Assembly (NCBI GenBank): GCA_023391005.1 | Contig: JAEWBS010000043.1 | Coordinates: 14,099-78,098 of the forward strand | Origin: Bacillota bacterium | GTDB taxonomy: Bacteria > Bacillota > Clostridia > Oscillospirales > Ruminococcaceae | Direction: 5' to 3' | Length of the DNA: 64,000 bases | Part shown: positions 15,416 through 24,913 of the stretch, piece by piece | How positions within the stretch are numbered: the first letter of the stretch is position 1 | Layout of the letters: each line of letters begins with the position of its first letter | Notes under the pieces: generated by a model | What the model was told of the DNA's origin: nothing | Seen by the model: the letters and a program-made list of their open reading frames with translations, nothing else | The model's database searches: none | Position numbers and translations under genes: made by a program

Positions 15416-16873
15416 TTATTGGTGCGCTTTCTCTTTAATGTGCGCAATCGCCTTGGCCAATTCCTTTTTCTGCTCAATATTTCCCTGACGCGCAATCATC
15501 ACGCGCTGCGCCTGAGGTGACCCGGCACCGTGCAGGGATTCGGTGCGGTAACCAACCGCGGCGGTGCCCAACGTCAGATTCTCAATAAGTCGGAGCACCC
15601 GCAGGCGGTCTTCCGTAGAGACTTCGTCCACGCCTTTGAGGTACTTCACAATGGCAGGTCCCAGCTTGGGGTGCCGCAGATCTTTCTCAGACGGCGCCGT
15701 TACCATGAGTCCGCCGGCAATGTCCTCGGCCAGCCGGGTGATCTCATAGGGGAATCGGGTGATATTCTGTTTGCAGACATTGGCCAGCAGCGTATCGACA
15801 TAGTAGCCGCCCGAAGCGGTAGCATGGCCCTCCGCCGAACAGGCGATGCCGCAGGCGTAAAGCGTTTCGTTAAGGTGTGTCATCTCGATCAGTTTATCCT
15901 TGATATGGCTCGCTTTCGGGGCACCGTTGTAATCGGCGGCGAGCGCCGCCGCGCCAATCAGCACATCGCCAACCCCCACCTTACAGCCGCCGTAGCTCTG
16001 ACGGTGGAACGAAGCGAACCGCTCTACCAGCATGCCCGAGAAGTCGGTCTCGCCGTTTAAGAATATCCGGTCATTCGGAACAAAAACATCGTCGAAAATG
16101 ACCAGTGCTTCCATGCCGCCGTACTCGCAGTTGCCTACATCGATATCGGCGCCCTCCAGCTTGCGGGTATCGCAGCTCTGCCGGCCGACGATCATATAAA
16201 TGCCCTTGGTATCCACCGGCAGCGCGAAAGAAACGGCATAGTCCCCCTCGTCGGGCTTCATCGCCACAGTCGGCATTACAATCACTTCGTGGGAGTTACT
16301 GATACCTGTTTGATGCGCCTTTGCGCCCCGAACGACAATACCGTCGGGCCTGCGTTCTACCACGCGCAGATACAGATCCGGATCGCTTTGCTTTGATGGG
16401 GTTCGGCCGCGGTCTCCTTTAGGGTCGGTCATAGCGCCGTCAACCACCAGATCCTCTTGCTGGACCCTCTTCAGGAACGTCGTAAAATTCTTGTGATAAT
16501 CCGTGTTGTGGACGGCGTCGCACTCAAACGTGGTGCTGTACAGTGCGTTCATCGCGTCCAGACCGACACAGCGCTGAAAGCAGGACGCGGTCTTTTGCCC
16601 CATGAGCCGCTGCATTTTCACCTTTTTGACTAAATCCTCGGCGCTTTGATGGATATGGCAAAAGCGATTGATCTTTTCACCGGTCAAATGTGAGGTTGCC
16701 GTCATCAAATCCTCGTATTCCGGACACTGGGCCAAGTCATAAGTGGCCTTTACCGAATTCAGCGAAGGTCGGAGAATGGGATTCTCAACTGAGCTGTCGA
16801 TCTCTTCGCCAAACATATATATCTCCATGTTCATCTCTTGAATGCTGTCCACATACTGCTCGCCCGTTTTCAT
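15416..16873 (-). CDS. abfD: 4-hydroxybutyryl-CoA dehydratase / vinylacetyl-CoA delta-isomerase
   Basis: 485 aa, the family's normal length. The [4Fe-4S] ligands are all in place: SCFQRC (Cys98, Cys102), His290 in FASFHRQSYGG and Cys297, one to two residues offset from Cys99/Cys103/His292/Cys299 of the Clostridium aminobutyricum enzyme. FAD-binding segments of the acyl-CoA dehydrogenase fold follow. It converts 4-hydroxybutyryl-CoA to crotonyl-CoA by a ketyl-radical mechanism, feeding butyrate fermentation. It is the first gene of the operon and lies 47 bases downstream of a near-consensus sigma-54 promoter. GAAGGGAG precedes the ATG. Confidence 0.96.
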   Translation of the reverse strand: MKTGEQYVDSIQEMNMEIYMFGEEIDSSVENPILRPSLNSVKATYDLAQCPEYEDLMTATSHLTGEKINRFCHIHQSAEDLVKKVKMQRLMGQKTASCFQRCVGLDAMNALYSTTFECDAVHNTDYHKNFTTFLKRVQQEDLVVDGAMTDPKGDRGRTPSKQSDPDLYLRVVERRPDGIVVRGAKAHQTGISNSHEVIVMPTVAMKPDEGDYAVSFALPVDTKGIYMIVGRQSCDTRKLEGADIDVGNCEYGGMEALVIFDDVFVPNDRIFLNGETDFSGMLVERFASFHRQSYGGCKVGVGDVLIGAAALAADYNGAPKASHIKDKLIEMTHLNETLYACGIACSAEGHATASGGYYVDTLLANVCKQNITRFPYEITRLAEDIAGGLMVTAPSEKDLRHPKLGPAIVKYLKGVDEVSTEDRLRVLRLIENLTLGTAAVGYRTESLHGAGSPQAQRVMIARQGNIEQKKELAKAIAHIKEKAHQ

Positions 16874-16919
16874 ATCGCAATACTCCCTTCAATTATTCAG
16901 TACTGTGATTTACTTTAAG

Positions 16920-16935
16920 AGCAAATTATGTGCCA
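16920..16935 (-). promoter_or_regulatory. Sigma-54 promoter of the 4-hydroxybutyrate operon
   Basis: On the minus strand the sequence is TGGCACATAATTTGCT, a perfect fit to the -24/-12 consensus TGGCAC-N5-TTGCW (GG at 16933-16934, GC at 16921-16922). Transcription should start near 16909, about 36 bases before the abfD ATG. The adjacent PAS/AAA+ activator gene (17228-18616) is the obvious enhancer-binding partner. Confidence 0.85.
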
Positions 16936-16989
16936 ACAAAGGGCTTCATCTTCAATAACCGGCCGATTTAGCGCATACTACGCAAAATT

Positions 16990-17010
16990 ATTGTTTGCAT
17001 CTGCAACAAT
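16990..17010. promoter_or_regulatory. Candidate enhancer site for the sigma-54 activator
   Basis: ATTGTTTGCATCTGCAACAA (with a final T) is an imperfect inverted repeat, ATTGTT...AACAAT with inner GCA/TGC, 55-75 bases upstream of the -24 element. Its distance and symmetry suit a Fis-type helix-turn-helix of the neighbouring activator. Only one copy was noticed. Confidence 0.4.
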
Positions 17011-17162
17011 TTCGCTTGGTAAGCAGCTTCTCTCAAAGAAAACTATGGAAAAATATTACATGACAATTTAAATATTATTAGATTTTATATGTTTATAGTT
17101 TTTATGTATTATGCTGTGGTGTATTAATAATGACACAAGGTATAAGCATTTGGGGTCGAAAA

Positions 17163-17198
17163 CACCCACAAACTCTACAACATGAGAGCTTGTGGGTG
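17163..17198 (-). terminator. Intrinsic terminator of the sigma-54 activator gene
   Basis: CACCCACAA (17163-17171) pairs with TTGTGGGTG (17190-17198), extended by a CTCT/AGAG pairing. Read on the minus strand, the hairpin is followed by TTTTCG. It lies 30 bases beyond the stop of the activator gene. Confidence 0.7.
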
Positions 17199-17227
17199 CT
17201 TAATCATAATTGACACACATGGTTCAT

Positions 17228-18616
17228 TTATGGTTCACTTTTATACTTCTTTTTTTTGCGTTGGTACGTGGTGGCATCCATCAAAAGGGCGTTTGCCGCG
17301 CTTCGAACATTTTTATGCTTTTTATACGCAAGATGGATATACTGTGCCTCCATATCCTCCAATATTTTTTTAAGGTCGATCGGGTGATTGGGAAGGTGCG
17401 CAATATGAACACTTCCGCGGCTTGATGTGCGAATGGCCAAATCCCACGGCTCAATCACATCGTTGGCACAGAGAATCATGGCCCGTTCCAACACATTGCG
17501 CAGTTCTCTTACATTCCCCGGCCAATCGTAAGATTCAAGCTCCATTACTGCCGCTGTCGAAATCTCTTTATGCGTAAGATTTTGCCGGTTTAACTCATCA
17601 AGGATTGCCTTTGACAGCGGTTGTATATCACCGGGACGGTTGCGCAACGGCGGCAAAGTAATGGGAAATACACTGAGGCGGTAAAATAAATCCTTTCGAA
17701 ATATGCCTTGTTGAATCATCTCTTCCAGATTCCGATTCGTCGCGGCGATAATGCGTACATCAACCTTTCGGGGAAGGCCGCCGCCAATACGTTGGATTTC
17801 CTTTTCCTGAAGAACGCGCAGCAGCTTGACCTGCAGGTCCAGCGAAAGCTCCCCCACCTCATCTAGAAAAACCGTCCCTTTATCCGCAATTTCAAAGAGA
17901 CCGGGCTTGCCCTCTTTGCGCGCGCCGGTAAAAGCGGAACCCTCATAGCCAAACAACTCACTTTCGGCCAAGCCGGAAGGAATTGCAGCACAGTTTATTT
18001 TGAGCAGGCGCTGCCCGCTGCGGGAACTGTTCTGATGGATATAGGACGCCAGCATTTCCTTCCCTACGCCTGTCTCCCCCAGCAGCAGGACCGCTGTTTC
18101 CATACGCGCGACCTTGCTCGCCATGACGACAACATTCAACATGCTGGGGTCCACAGCCACCATATTACTCGTCCCAATGATTTGCTTGCGGATAATCTCC
18201 ATTTCCGCCAAACGCAGCTGTGAAAGCCCCTCCTCCTGACGCAGCTTTTTGCGCAAAGAGTGAATTTCCGTAATATCACGCACATTCGTGAACACCATTA
18301 TAATTTCCCCGGCATCGTTGAAGGTGGGGGTGCTCGTAATGATCGCGTGCTTGCCGGTGTTAAACTTTTGCTCCAGTGTAATCGGCTGTCGGTGCTCCAA
18401 CACCAAAACGGTACCGGAAATACTGATTAGCCCTTCCTTGACGATATCACGCAAATTTTTGCCGATTACCAGCTCCCGGTTTAGTCCGGTTATTTTTTCG
18501 TATGCGGTGTTCACAAAAAGGGTATTTGCGTCGCCATCCGCTATATAGATGCCGTCAAACGAGCTTTCCAAAACAACATTCAGCAGCTTTGGAAATGCAT
18601 CCCAATGATTGATCAT
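17228..18616 (-). CDS. PAS-containing sigma-54-dependent transcriptional activator
   Basis: 462 aa from ATG 18616; GAGGAGG lies 10 bases upstream, while a longer frame would place that site inside the gene. Domains: N-terminal PAS (about 8-115, ESSFDGIYIADGDANTLFVN), AAA+ core (about 150-385) with Walker A GETGVGKE, a GSAFTGA loop that contacts sigma-54, Walker B GTVFLDEVGE and the R-finger region RKDLFYRLSVFPI, then a C-terminal Fis-type helix-turn-helix (NVRSAANALLMDATTYQRKK). It probably senses a small molecule through PAS and activates the abfD promoter at 16920-16935, directly downstream on the same strand. Confidence 0.93.
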   Translation of the reverse strand: MINHWDAFPKLLNVVLESSFDGIYIADGDANTLFVNTAYEKITGLNRELVIGKNLRDIVKEGLISISGTVLVLEHRQPITLEQKFNTGKHAIITSTPTFNDAGEIIMVFTNVRDITEIHSLRKKLRQEEGLSQLRLAEMEIIRKQIIGTSNMVAVDPSMLNVVVMASKVARMETAVLLLGETGVGKEMLASYIHQNSSRSGQRLLKINCAAIPSGLAESELFGYEGSAFTGARKEGKPGLFEIADKGTVFLDEVGELSLDLQVKLLRVLQEKEIQRIGGGLPRKVDVRIIAATNRNLEEMIQQGIFRKDLFYRLSVFPITLPPLRNRPGDIQPLSKAILDELNRQNLTHKEISTAAVMELESYDWPGNVRELRNVLERAMILCANDVIEPWDLAIRTSSRGSVHIAHLPNHPIDLKKILEDMEAQYIHLAYKKHKNVRSAANALLMDATTYQRKKKKYKSEP

Positions 18617-18649
18617 AATAACCAAACCTCCTCGTTTTGCTATTGACAC

Positions 18650-19240
18650 TATTATCCTTCGCCAGTAGTACGGCAGATAAATCCTTCACGGAAAATGAAA
18701 TGACAGTCAGAGAAACCATCAGTTCTGCGGACAATAATTTATAAAATATATTTGAGTGGGTTTAGCAAGTGTCGGGGCAAGTTCAACAAGATGCTTATCA
18801 AGTCTATAATAGCAGGCCCGTTGGAAATGTACAACTAAATGATAGGTATCCGGCATAACTTGTGTCCAGAAATACAAAGCGTGATACTAGCCTATTCTGC
18901 AAAAACCTTTTTACCACTGTGGGCTTACAATTAAAAAGCCAGTCCTAGGACTGGTTTTTTAATTGCGTTTTAGCGAAATCAGCGGTCGAAGCTAGTTGGC
19001 TGCCAAAACAGAAGTGCCGCCCTCGCGACGTTTTTAACAAACTCATAATTGTATATTCGTCATATAATGATATGCCGCCGTTTCTAACTCGGCGGCTTCG
19101 CGGTATCAAATCACATTATATACATCATAGTCAACATCCTGAAGATAAAGATTCCGCTGTGGCATAGTACGCAGAAACTGATCAAGATTAACACATCTGC
19201 GAGACATTCACATATAAAACGTCGGCCGCAATAGATTTAA
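18650..19240. other. Intergenic region with a bidirectional terminator
   Basis: No gene is supported here. It holds the terminator at 18934-18960 and a GCCGCCG/CGGCGGC hairpin near 19073-19097. The remainder is A/T-rich without recognisable motifs. Confidence 0.5.
18934..18960. terminator. Bidirectional intrinsic terminator
   Basis: CCAGTCCTAGGACTGG (18939-18954) is a perfect palindrome with an A-run on its left and TTTTTT on its right, the classic bidirectional terminator form. It is about 280 bases downstream of the MATE gene stop (minus) and isolates that operon from the activator gene. Confidence 0.75.
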
Positions 19241-20596
19241 CTAATCTGATAATATAGCAAAATACAGCGATATACACCGCTTCAATCGACGTACCCCCAC
19301 CGCTGAGCAGACGGCACGGGCGGTCTGATCAAGCAGCAGGGCAATCCACGCGCCATATAAGCCCAGACCCAGCGAGAACGCCAACACCCAGGTCAGAATC
19401 GGGCGCGCCACCGCGATGCTTATAAGCGAATACACCGCCACAAACCGGGTTTTGCCGGCGCCGCGCAGCGTGCCGGCACAGACCATGGCATGCGCCTGTG
19501 GAAAGCTGACCGCCGCCACAAACAGCATAATGCCGCCCCCCAGCTGCAGCATCTGCTCCGAGGTGTCATAAAGGCGGAGCAACGGCATCCGCAGCAGGGC
19601 ATAGAACAGAAAAGCCAGCACCGAGAGCGCGAAGGTAATCTGCTGTCCCGCGCGGGCCGTATTGGCAAAGGCGTGCCTATCCCCCGCGCCCAGCGTCCGC
19701 CCCGCCAGCACCAAGCCGGCCTTGCCCAGCCCCTGCGCGAAGCTGTAATGCAGGTTGCAGAGGTTCATGCAGACGGTATGCACCGCGAATGCCGTAGTAC
19801 CCAAGTCAGCCGCCATACGGGAATAGAGGAACATGCCAATTCTTTCGACCCCCTGCTCGGCAAACGCGCCGGTGAACATCTGCCAAAGCGCCGAGAGCTC
19901 CTGTTTTTTAGGCCGCCAGTCGGCACGCCCCCGTAGACTGACGGCACAGTTGGGATGCAGCAGCACATACAGGCTGATGGCGAGGGACACCACCGCGCCC
20001 GCTAGGTTGCCAAGCCCAGCACCCGCCACCCCCAGCGCGGGTGCCCCGTACCATCCGTGAATGAGCACCGCGCCCAGCCCAAGGCTGCATATATTGCCCG
20101 CCACATTGGCAACCAGAATCACCTTGGTCTGGCCCACGCCCAGCAGCCCCGCGTTGAGCACCGTCGACACCCCGACAAAAAAGAGCGCCGCCACGGCCGG
20201 CCGGGCATAGCCGACCGCCAGCAGCATATAGTCGCTCTTGGCCCCCGCCAGCCTTAAGATCGGCTCAAGTAGCGCGTAGGCCGCCGACATCAGCGCCAGA
20301 TAAACCGCCGTCATGACAACGACCGATTGCTTGAGACAGGTGGAAAGGTCGGTGCGTCCCTGCCCGCAGCGGTTGGCGATGAGCGCCGAAACCGCCACCG
20401 AGAAGGAGCGGGCGATAAACAGCAGCACCATCTGGGGCTGCGCAAAGATGCCCACCGCCGAGGTCGCGCTCGGCCCCAGGTTGCTGACCATCAGCAAATT
20501 CGCCGAGAAAATCAGCATGACAATAAGTCCCTCGACCGAGGCAGGCCACGCAAGACGCCAGAATTGGGCGCCGGCCGCGCGGTTAAAGCCGGCCAT
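19241..20596 (-). CDS. MATE-family multidrug/metabolite exporter
   Basis: 451 aa with about 12 membrane segments in two homologous halves. The N-terminus FWRLAWPASVEGLIVMLIFS, NRCGQGRTDLSTCLKQS and the later GLGKAGLVLAGRTLGAGDRH are typical MATE/NorM features; the CGTLRGAGKTRF segment is a family hallmark. The start at ATG 20596 overlaps the end of the upstream hydrolase gene (stop at 20583), so the two are coupled; a GTG at 20614 is an alternative. It is the last gene of the Nik-like operon and may export a product made or released by the upstream enzyme, or a metal chelator. Substrate unknown. Confidence 0.88.
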   Translation of the reverse strand: MAGFNRAAGAQFWRLAWPASVEGLIVMLIFSANLLMVSNLGPSATSAVGIFAQPQMVLLFIARSFSVAVSALIANRCGQGRTDLSTCLKQSVVVMTAVYLALMSAAYALLEPILRLAGAKSDYMLLAVGYARPAVAALFFVGVSTVLNAGLLGVGQTKVILVANVAGNICSLGLGAVLIHGWYGAPALGVAGAGLGNLAGAVVSLAISLYVLLHPNCAVSLRGRADWRPKKQELSALWQMFTGAFAEQGVERIGMFLYSRMAADLGTTAFAVHTVCMNLCNLHYSFAQGLGKAGLVLAGRTLGAGDRHAFANTARAGQQITFALSVLAFLFYALLRMPLLRLYDTSEQMLQLGGGIMLFVAAVSFPQAHAMVCAGTLRGAGKTRFVAVYSLISIAVARPILTWVLAFSLGLGLYGAWIALLLDQTARAVCSAVGVRRLKRCISLYFAILSD

Positions 20597-21515
20597 ACGC
20601 GATGAGCGGATCACCCGGTCTGACTCCCAGAGCCAAGGTATAGTAGAGCGTCACGCCGTCAAATTCCGCATGACAGGTCTGAATCAGTTGACCATCATAG
20701 TCTTGCAGCGTGCCCAGCACAGTACCCTTGGGAAATGCCTCTCCCTCGCGCACAGAAGGGTACCAAAAGCCCTCGCGTTCGGCCTCTATGTAAGCGGCCT
20801 GCTCAATCTCCTTTTGGGCGGGCACGGGAAACGCCCCAGGCAGGATATCCAGATGGTCTAAAAGCTCGTACACATTGCGGCGGTAGGCCGCCACCTCGTC
20901 GGTGGACCAGCCGCCCCGGCCGCCACGCTCAAGCAGCAGGGCCGGAATGCCCTGCTGCGCCGCCCAACTGTAGAGGCCGTTTTTCGCCGAGGAGGCCACC
21001 CGGTAGGGCAGCGACAGCGCGGCGGCCGCCGCGCGGGCGCGGGCCGTGACCGACGGCTCGGCCTTGGCCGGAAAGTAGGCAAAGGCCATCGCCATTTCGT
21101 TGACGTCGCCGCCGTGCAGGTCTACAAGTAAATCCGCTTCGGGATAAAGCAGCTGTTCAACAGTCGCCGCAAGCTGCGCGGAACGGCTGCCGTCAGGGTC
21201 GCCGGGGAACGCCCGGTTGAGGTTGATGCCATCCTCGGGAACAATTTGCTTCTCCCCCTTATAAAAGCCGCTGGCGTTGATGATCGGCGCCAGAATAACC
21301 TGTCCGTGCAGCTGCTCAGGATTCAGTTCATGCCGCAGCGTGCGCAGCGCTTCGATGCCGTTATATTCGCAGCCGTGAACACCGGCGGTCGCCACTAGCG
21401 TTTTGCCGGGCTGCGCGCCGCAAAAGAGCGTAACATTCAACGTGCCCCCGCCATAGACAGGAAGCGCCGCCTCGCGTTTTTCGCCGGGACTTATGTCAAA
21501 TCCGCAGAGTCGCAT
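20583..21515 (-). CDS. Succinylglutamate desuccinylase/aspartoacylase-family Zn hydrolase
   Basis: 310 aa. Zinc ligands are visible as His47 and Glu50 in AGVHGCEYNG and His134 in VDLHGGD; the catalytic Glu196 lies in ALLLERGG. The substrate-carboxylate binding NLNRAFPGDP is present too. These M14-like enzymes cleave N-acyl amino acids or small amide-linked molecules in the cytoplasm. The gene overlaps the upstream ATPase gene by 25 bases and the MATE gene downstream, so it belongs to the importer operon. A plausible job is hydrolysis of the imported ligand, for example an N-acylated or opine-type metallophore or peptide derivative. Specific substrate unknown. Confidence 0.85.
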   Translation of the reverse strand: MRLCGFDISPGEKREAALPVYGGGTLNVTLFCGAQPGKTLVATAGVHGCEYNGIEALRTLRHELNPEQLHGQVILAPIINASGFYKGEKQIVPEDGINLNRAFPGDPDGSRSAQLAATVEQLLYPEADLLVDLHGGDVNEMAMAFAYFPAKAEPSVTARARAAAAALSLPYRVASSAKNGLYSWAAQQGIPALLLERGGRGGWSTDEVAAYRRNVYELLDHLDILPGAFPVPAQKEIEQAAYIEAEREGFWYPSVREGEAFPKGTVLGTLQDYDGQLIQTCHAEFDGVTLYYTLALGVRPGDPLIAYGRL

Positions 21516-22309
21516 GAGAATTTTTCCTCCGTTTCAAAATCGATGATGGCGTGCAGCAGGCGTAGCGCATAAGGATTTGTCGTCTGCGAAAGCCGCGCCA
21601 CCGCCGTCTGCGCCTCCACCCTGCCCTGCTGCAAAAACAGCACCTCGTCGCACAGATAGGTCACCGCCGTCAGGTCGTGGGTGATAAACACATAGGTCAG
21701 CCCCAGCTGTTTTTTAAGCTGCTTGAGCAGATCCATAATCTGTACCTGCGTGTGGGTGTCCAGCGAGGAGATTGCCTCGTCGAATAAAATCAACTCAGGT
21801 CTGCAAGCCACGGCTCGCGCAATGCAAACCCGCTGCAACTGCCCGCCCGACAGCTCATGTGGAAAGCGGGTGGCAAAGGAGGCGTCGAGCCCAACCGTTT
21901 CGAGCAGGCGGGCGATCTCCTCCTGCTGGTTGATGGCGGCGTGCTCCCGCCGCGCACGTGCCGACAGACCCTCGCGGATAATGTCCTGCACCAAAAAGCG
22001 GGGGTTAGCGGAGGTGGTGTAGTCCTGAAACACGACGCTCAGCTTGCTTTGCAGCGCCCGTTTGCCTGCTCTTGAGCCGTATACCGACTGCCCCTCTATC
22101 AGCACCTGCCCCTTGTCCGGCTTTAAAAGTCCGCATAAGACCCGCCCGAGCGTCGATTTTCCGCTGCCCGACTCGCCTAATATGCCAAGGCAGCTGCCCT
22201 TTTCAACCGACAGCGATACGTCAAACAGCACCTGCTTGCGGGATACGCCGAAAACCTTTTGCTGCTGCTCGCTGCGAAAGCTCACGCAGATGTCCTTTAA
22301 TTCGATCAT
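21491..22309 (-). CDS. ABC importer ATPase, NikE/DppF-like
   Basis: 272 aa. Walker A GESGSGKS, Q-loop VFQDYTTSANPRF, signature LSGGQLQRVCIARA, Walker B LILFDEAISSLD and the switch His in VFITHD are intact. The Q-loop 'SANPR' form and the C-terminal LLHAI region are typical of the second ATPase in nickel/dipeptide/opine importers. Its start shares bases with the stop of the partner ATPase gene (22309), so the two are made together and form a heterodimer. Confidence 0.92.
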   Translation of the reverse strand: MIELKDICVSFRSEQQQKVFGVSRKQVLFDVSLSVEKGSCLGILGESGSGKSTLGRVLCGLLKPDKGQVLIEGQSVYGSRAGKRALQSKLSVVFQDYTTSANPRFLVQDIIREGLSARARREHAAINQQEEIARLLETVGLDASFATRFPHELSGGQLQRVCIARAVACRPELILFDEAISSLDTHTQVQIMDLLKQLKKQLGLTYVFITHDLTAVTYLCDEVLFLQQGRVEAQTAVARLSQTTNPYALRLLHAIIDFETEEKFSCDSADLT

Positions 22310-23130
22310 CAGCCCACCTCCCGGCAGAGCAGCGCGCGGTACTGCCCCATCACAGCGCGCCGCTTTTCGACCAACAGCTTGGTGTAGGGGTCGGCGGCGT
22401 TGTTCAAAATATGCGTAAAGCTGCCCTCGTCGGCGACAATGCCGTTGTTCATGACAAGAACATGATCCGCCACGCGGGAAATCGCCCCGAGGTCATGCGA
22501 GATAAAAATCATCGCGGTTTTGTGCCCCGCCTTAATTTTTCGGAATTCCTCCAGAATTTCGAACTGGGTGATGGCGTCGATGGCGGTGGTCGGCTCGTCG
22601 GCAATCAGCAGATCCGGCTCGAGCACGATGGCGATGCCGATCATGACGCGCTGCAGCATGCCGCCCGAAAGCTGGTGGGGGTATTTTTCCAGCACCTCCG
22701 CCGCGTCCCTGATCTGCATCCGCTCGAGCATCTCAAGCGAATGGCGGCGTATTTCCTCGCCGCGCCAGTCGGTGTGGGCGGCAAAGGTCTCGGCGATCTG
22801 GTTACCGATGCGGTAGAGCGGGTCAAAACAGGTCATGGGGTTTTGCAGCACCATCGTGATGCGCTTGCCCCGCAGACGCCGCAGCGACTCGCCGCTTTCC
22901 CGCAGCAGATCCCGCCCGTCAAACAACGCCTCGCCCGATAGGACGAAGTTCTTGTCCAGCAAACCGGTAAAGGCCTTGACGGTCATGCTTTTGCCGCTGC
23001 CCGATTCGCCCAAAATGCCTAAGCACTGCCCGGCCTGCACCGAAAAGCTGACGTTTTTTACGATGGGGCGCAGCGCCTGCTTAGATTTAAGCGACACGCA
23101 CAGGTTGCGTACCTCCAATATGTTCTTCAT
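22309..23130 (-). CDS. ABC importer ATPase, NikD/DppD-like
   Basis: 273 aa. Walker A GESGSGKS, Q-loop VLQNPMTCFDPLYRIGNQ, signature LSGGMLQRVMIGIA, Walker B LLIADEPTTAID and switch His in IFISHD are complete. The QNPMTCFDPL/RIGNQIAET form resembles NikD and CntD rather than OppD. It partners the ATPase encoded at 21491-22309 and energises the permease pair encoded upstream. Confidence 0.92.
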   Translation of the reverse strand: MKNILEVRNLCVSLKSKQALRPIVKNVSFSVQAGQCLGILGESGSGKSMTVKAFTGLLDKNFVLSGEALFDGRDLLRESGESLRRLRGKRITMVLQNPMTCFDPLYRIGNQIAETFAAHTDWRGEEIRRHSLEMLERMQIRDAAEVLEKYPHQLSGGMLQRVMIGIAIVLEPDLLIADEPTTAIDAITQFEILEEFRKIKAGHKTAMIFISHDLGAISRVADHVLVMNNGIVADEGSFTHILNNAADPYTKLLVEKRRAVMGQYRALLCREVG

Positions 23131-23951
23131 TGCGCCACCTCCTTGGGGTCGAGCACATCGCGCAGCGCGTCGCCCATCAGGTTAAAGGCGCAGACCAAAA
23201 CGACGATGGCAACGCCCGGAATAATCATCTGGGTGGGGTTGCTGGTCATGACGTTTTTAGCCTCGTTGAGCATCGCGCCCCATTCGGGGGTCGGCGCCTG
23301 CACGCCCAGCCCCAAAAAGGACAGGGTCGAGATGTTGATAATCGCCCAGCCGACATCCAGTGAGGACAGTACCGCGAGATCCGACGCGATGGAGGGTACG
23401 AGATGCCGCAGCAGAATAAACCGCTCGGGTGTGCCGATGCAACGGGAGAACAGCACGAAATTGCGGTCGCGGTACTGCATGACGCCGGTGCGGATCATGC
23501 GCGCGTACCACGCCCATTTGATGAACACATTGGCGAGAATGACGTTTTGCACATTGATGCCCAGCAGCGCCACGACGGCGAAAACCATGACCTGACTCGG
23601 GAAGGACAGCATCACGTCGACGGTGCGCATGATAACCTCCTCGACCCAGCCCCTAAAGTAGCCGGCCAGCAGCCCCATCAACGCGCCAAGGCCGATGGTT
23701 CCCAGCATGGTGAGAATCGCCAGCCCCAGCGTAGGGCGAATGCCAAAGAGCATCCGCGAGAGGATGCAGCGCCCAAGATGGTCGGTGCCCAGCGGGTATT
23801 GCGCGCTGAACGCTGAAAATTTATTGAGGATATCCGCCTCATAAGGGTCGTTGGGGGCAATCCACGGCGCAAAGACGCCAAGCAGCCCGACCAAGAGCAC
23901 CGTTCCCAGCGTTAGCATCGCCATTTTATTGTGTAACAGCTTTTGCAGCAT
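23127..23951 (-). CDS. ABC importer permease, NikC/DppC-like
   Basis: 274 aa, with a short cytoplasmic N-terminus and about six membrane segments. The binding-protein-dependent permease motif lies at residues about 190-215, ahead of SLDVGWAIINISTLSFLGLGVQAPTPEWGAML, a region diagnostic for NikC/DppC proteins (LSFLGLGxQxPxPEWG). It overlaps the ATPase start downstream by 4 bases and abuts the NikB-like permease stop upstream. Confidence 0.92.
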   Translation of the reverse strand: MLQKLLHNKMAMLTLGTVLLVGLLGVFAPWIAPNDPYEADILNKFSAFSAQYPLGTDHLGRCILSRMLFGIRPTLGLAILTMLGTIGLGALMGLLAGYFRGWVEEVIMRTVDVMLSFPSQVMVFAVVALLGINVQNVILANVFIKWAWYARMIRTGVMQYRDRNFVLFSRCIGTPERFILLRHLVPSIASDLAVLSSLDVGWAIINISTLSFLGLGVQAPTPEWGAMLNEAKNVMTSNPTQMIIPGVAIVVLVCAFNLMGDALRDVLDPKEVAQ

Positions 23952-24892
23952 CAGGCAGACTCCTTTCTAAGGCGCGGATCGGACACCGTCTGCAGAATAT
24001 CAAACAGCAGATTGAACAGCACAAACAGCACACCGATCAATAACACGTAGGTCTGGATAATTGGAAGGTCGCGGTTGAAGATTGAGCTGATGCACAGCGT
24101 CCCCAGCCCCGGCCATGCAAAGACATTCTCCACCACAATCGTGCCGGAAATCAGCTGCGGGATACTCATGCCTAAGGCGACGATGCAGGTGTGCATTGAG
24201 TTTTTGAGAATATGCTTGACCAGAATAGAGCGCTGGGGCAGCCCGCGCACATTGGCGTAGAGCACATAGTCCTGCTTCATATTCTCCAGCATATTGTTGC
24301 GGATCAGCCGGATGAAGGTCGAGATGTAGCTGAGCGAAACGGTGAAGGCCGGTAAAATCAGATGCTGCCAGGTGCCGCTGCCGCTGGTGGGCAGCAGATC
24401 AAGCTTGATCGAGACGCCCCACATCAGCAGCAGCCCGATCCAATAGGCGGGCATGGCCGTCGTGACAAAGATGACGGCACGCATCATTTTATCGAACCAG
24501 CTGTCCTTGTAAACGGCGCAGAAAAAGCCGATGGGCAGGCTTAACAGAATGACCATCACAAAGGACGTCCCTGCCAGCTGGAGGGTGGCGGGCAGGCAGC
24601 GGGCCAGCTCGCCCGCCACGGTGCGGGCGGGGTTAACATAGCTGATGCCAAAGTTACCCCGCAGGCAGTTGACGAGCCAGGTGGCATAGCGCACCAGATA
24701 GGGCTTATCCAGCCCCAGCTCGGCGCTCATTTCGGCGATGGCCTCATCGGTGATGATGGGTACCTGCCGCACCCGCAGCACCACCTCCGCCGGGTCGGAG
24801 GGGATGAGGTTAATAAACACAAAGCAGACAAAGGAGATGCACAGCAACAGCGGTATTGCCGTTAGCAGGCGGTTGATGATATAGCGTTTCAT
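23951..24892 (-). CDS. ABC importer permease, NikB/DppB-like
   Basis: 313 aa beginning MKRYIINRLLTAIPLLLCIS, the standard NikB/DppB N-terminus. Six membrane segments are expected, and the C-terminal part contains VVENVFAWPGLGTLCISSIF, the family hallmark (VExVFxxPGLG). It forms the translocation channel with the NikC-like permease. A strong hairpin separates it from the binding-protein gene upstream. Confidence 0.92.
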   Translation of the reverse strand: MKRYIINRLLTAIPLLLCISFVCFVFINLIPSDPAEVVLRVRQVPIITDEAIAEMSAELGLDKPYLVRYATWLVNCLRGNFGISYVNPARTVAGELARCLPATLQLAGTSFVMVILLSLPIGFFCAVYKDSWFDKMMRAVIFVTTAMPAYWIGLLLMWGVSIKLDLLPTSGSGTWQHLILPAFTVSLSYISTFIRLIRNNMLENMKQDYVLYANVRGLPQRSILVKHILKNSMHTCIVALGMSIPQLISGTIVVENVFAWPGLGTLCISSIFNRDLPIIQTYVLLIGVLFVLFNLLFDILQTVSDPRLRKESA

Positions 24893-24913
24893 AGGTCATC
24901 CTTTCCAAACAAA

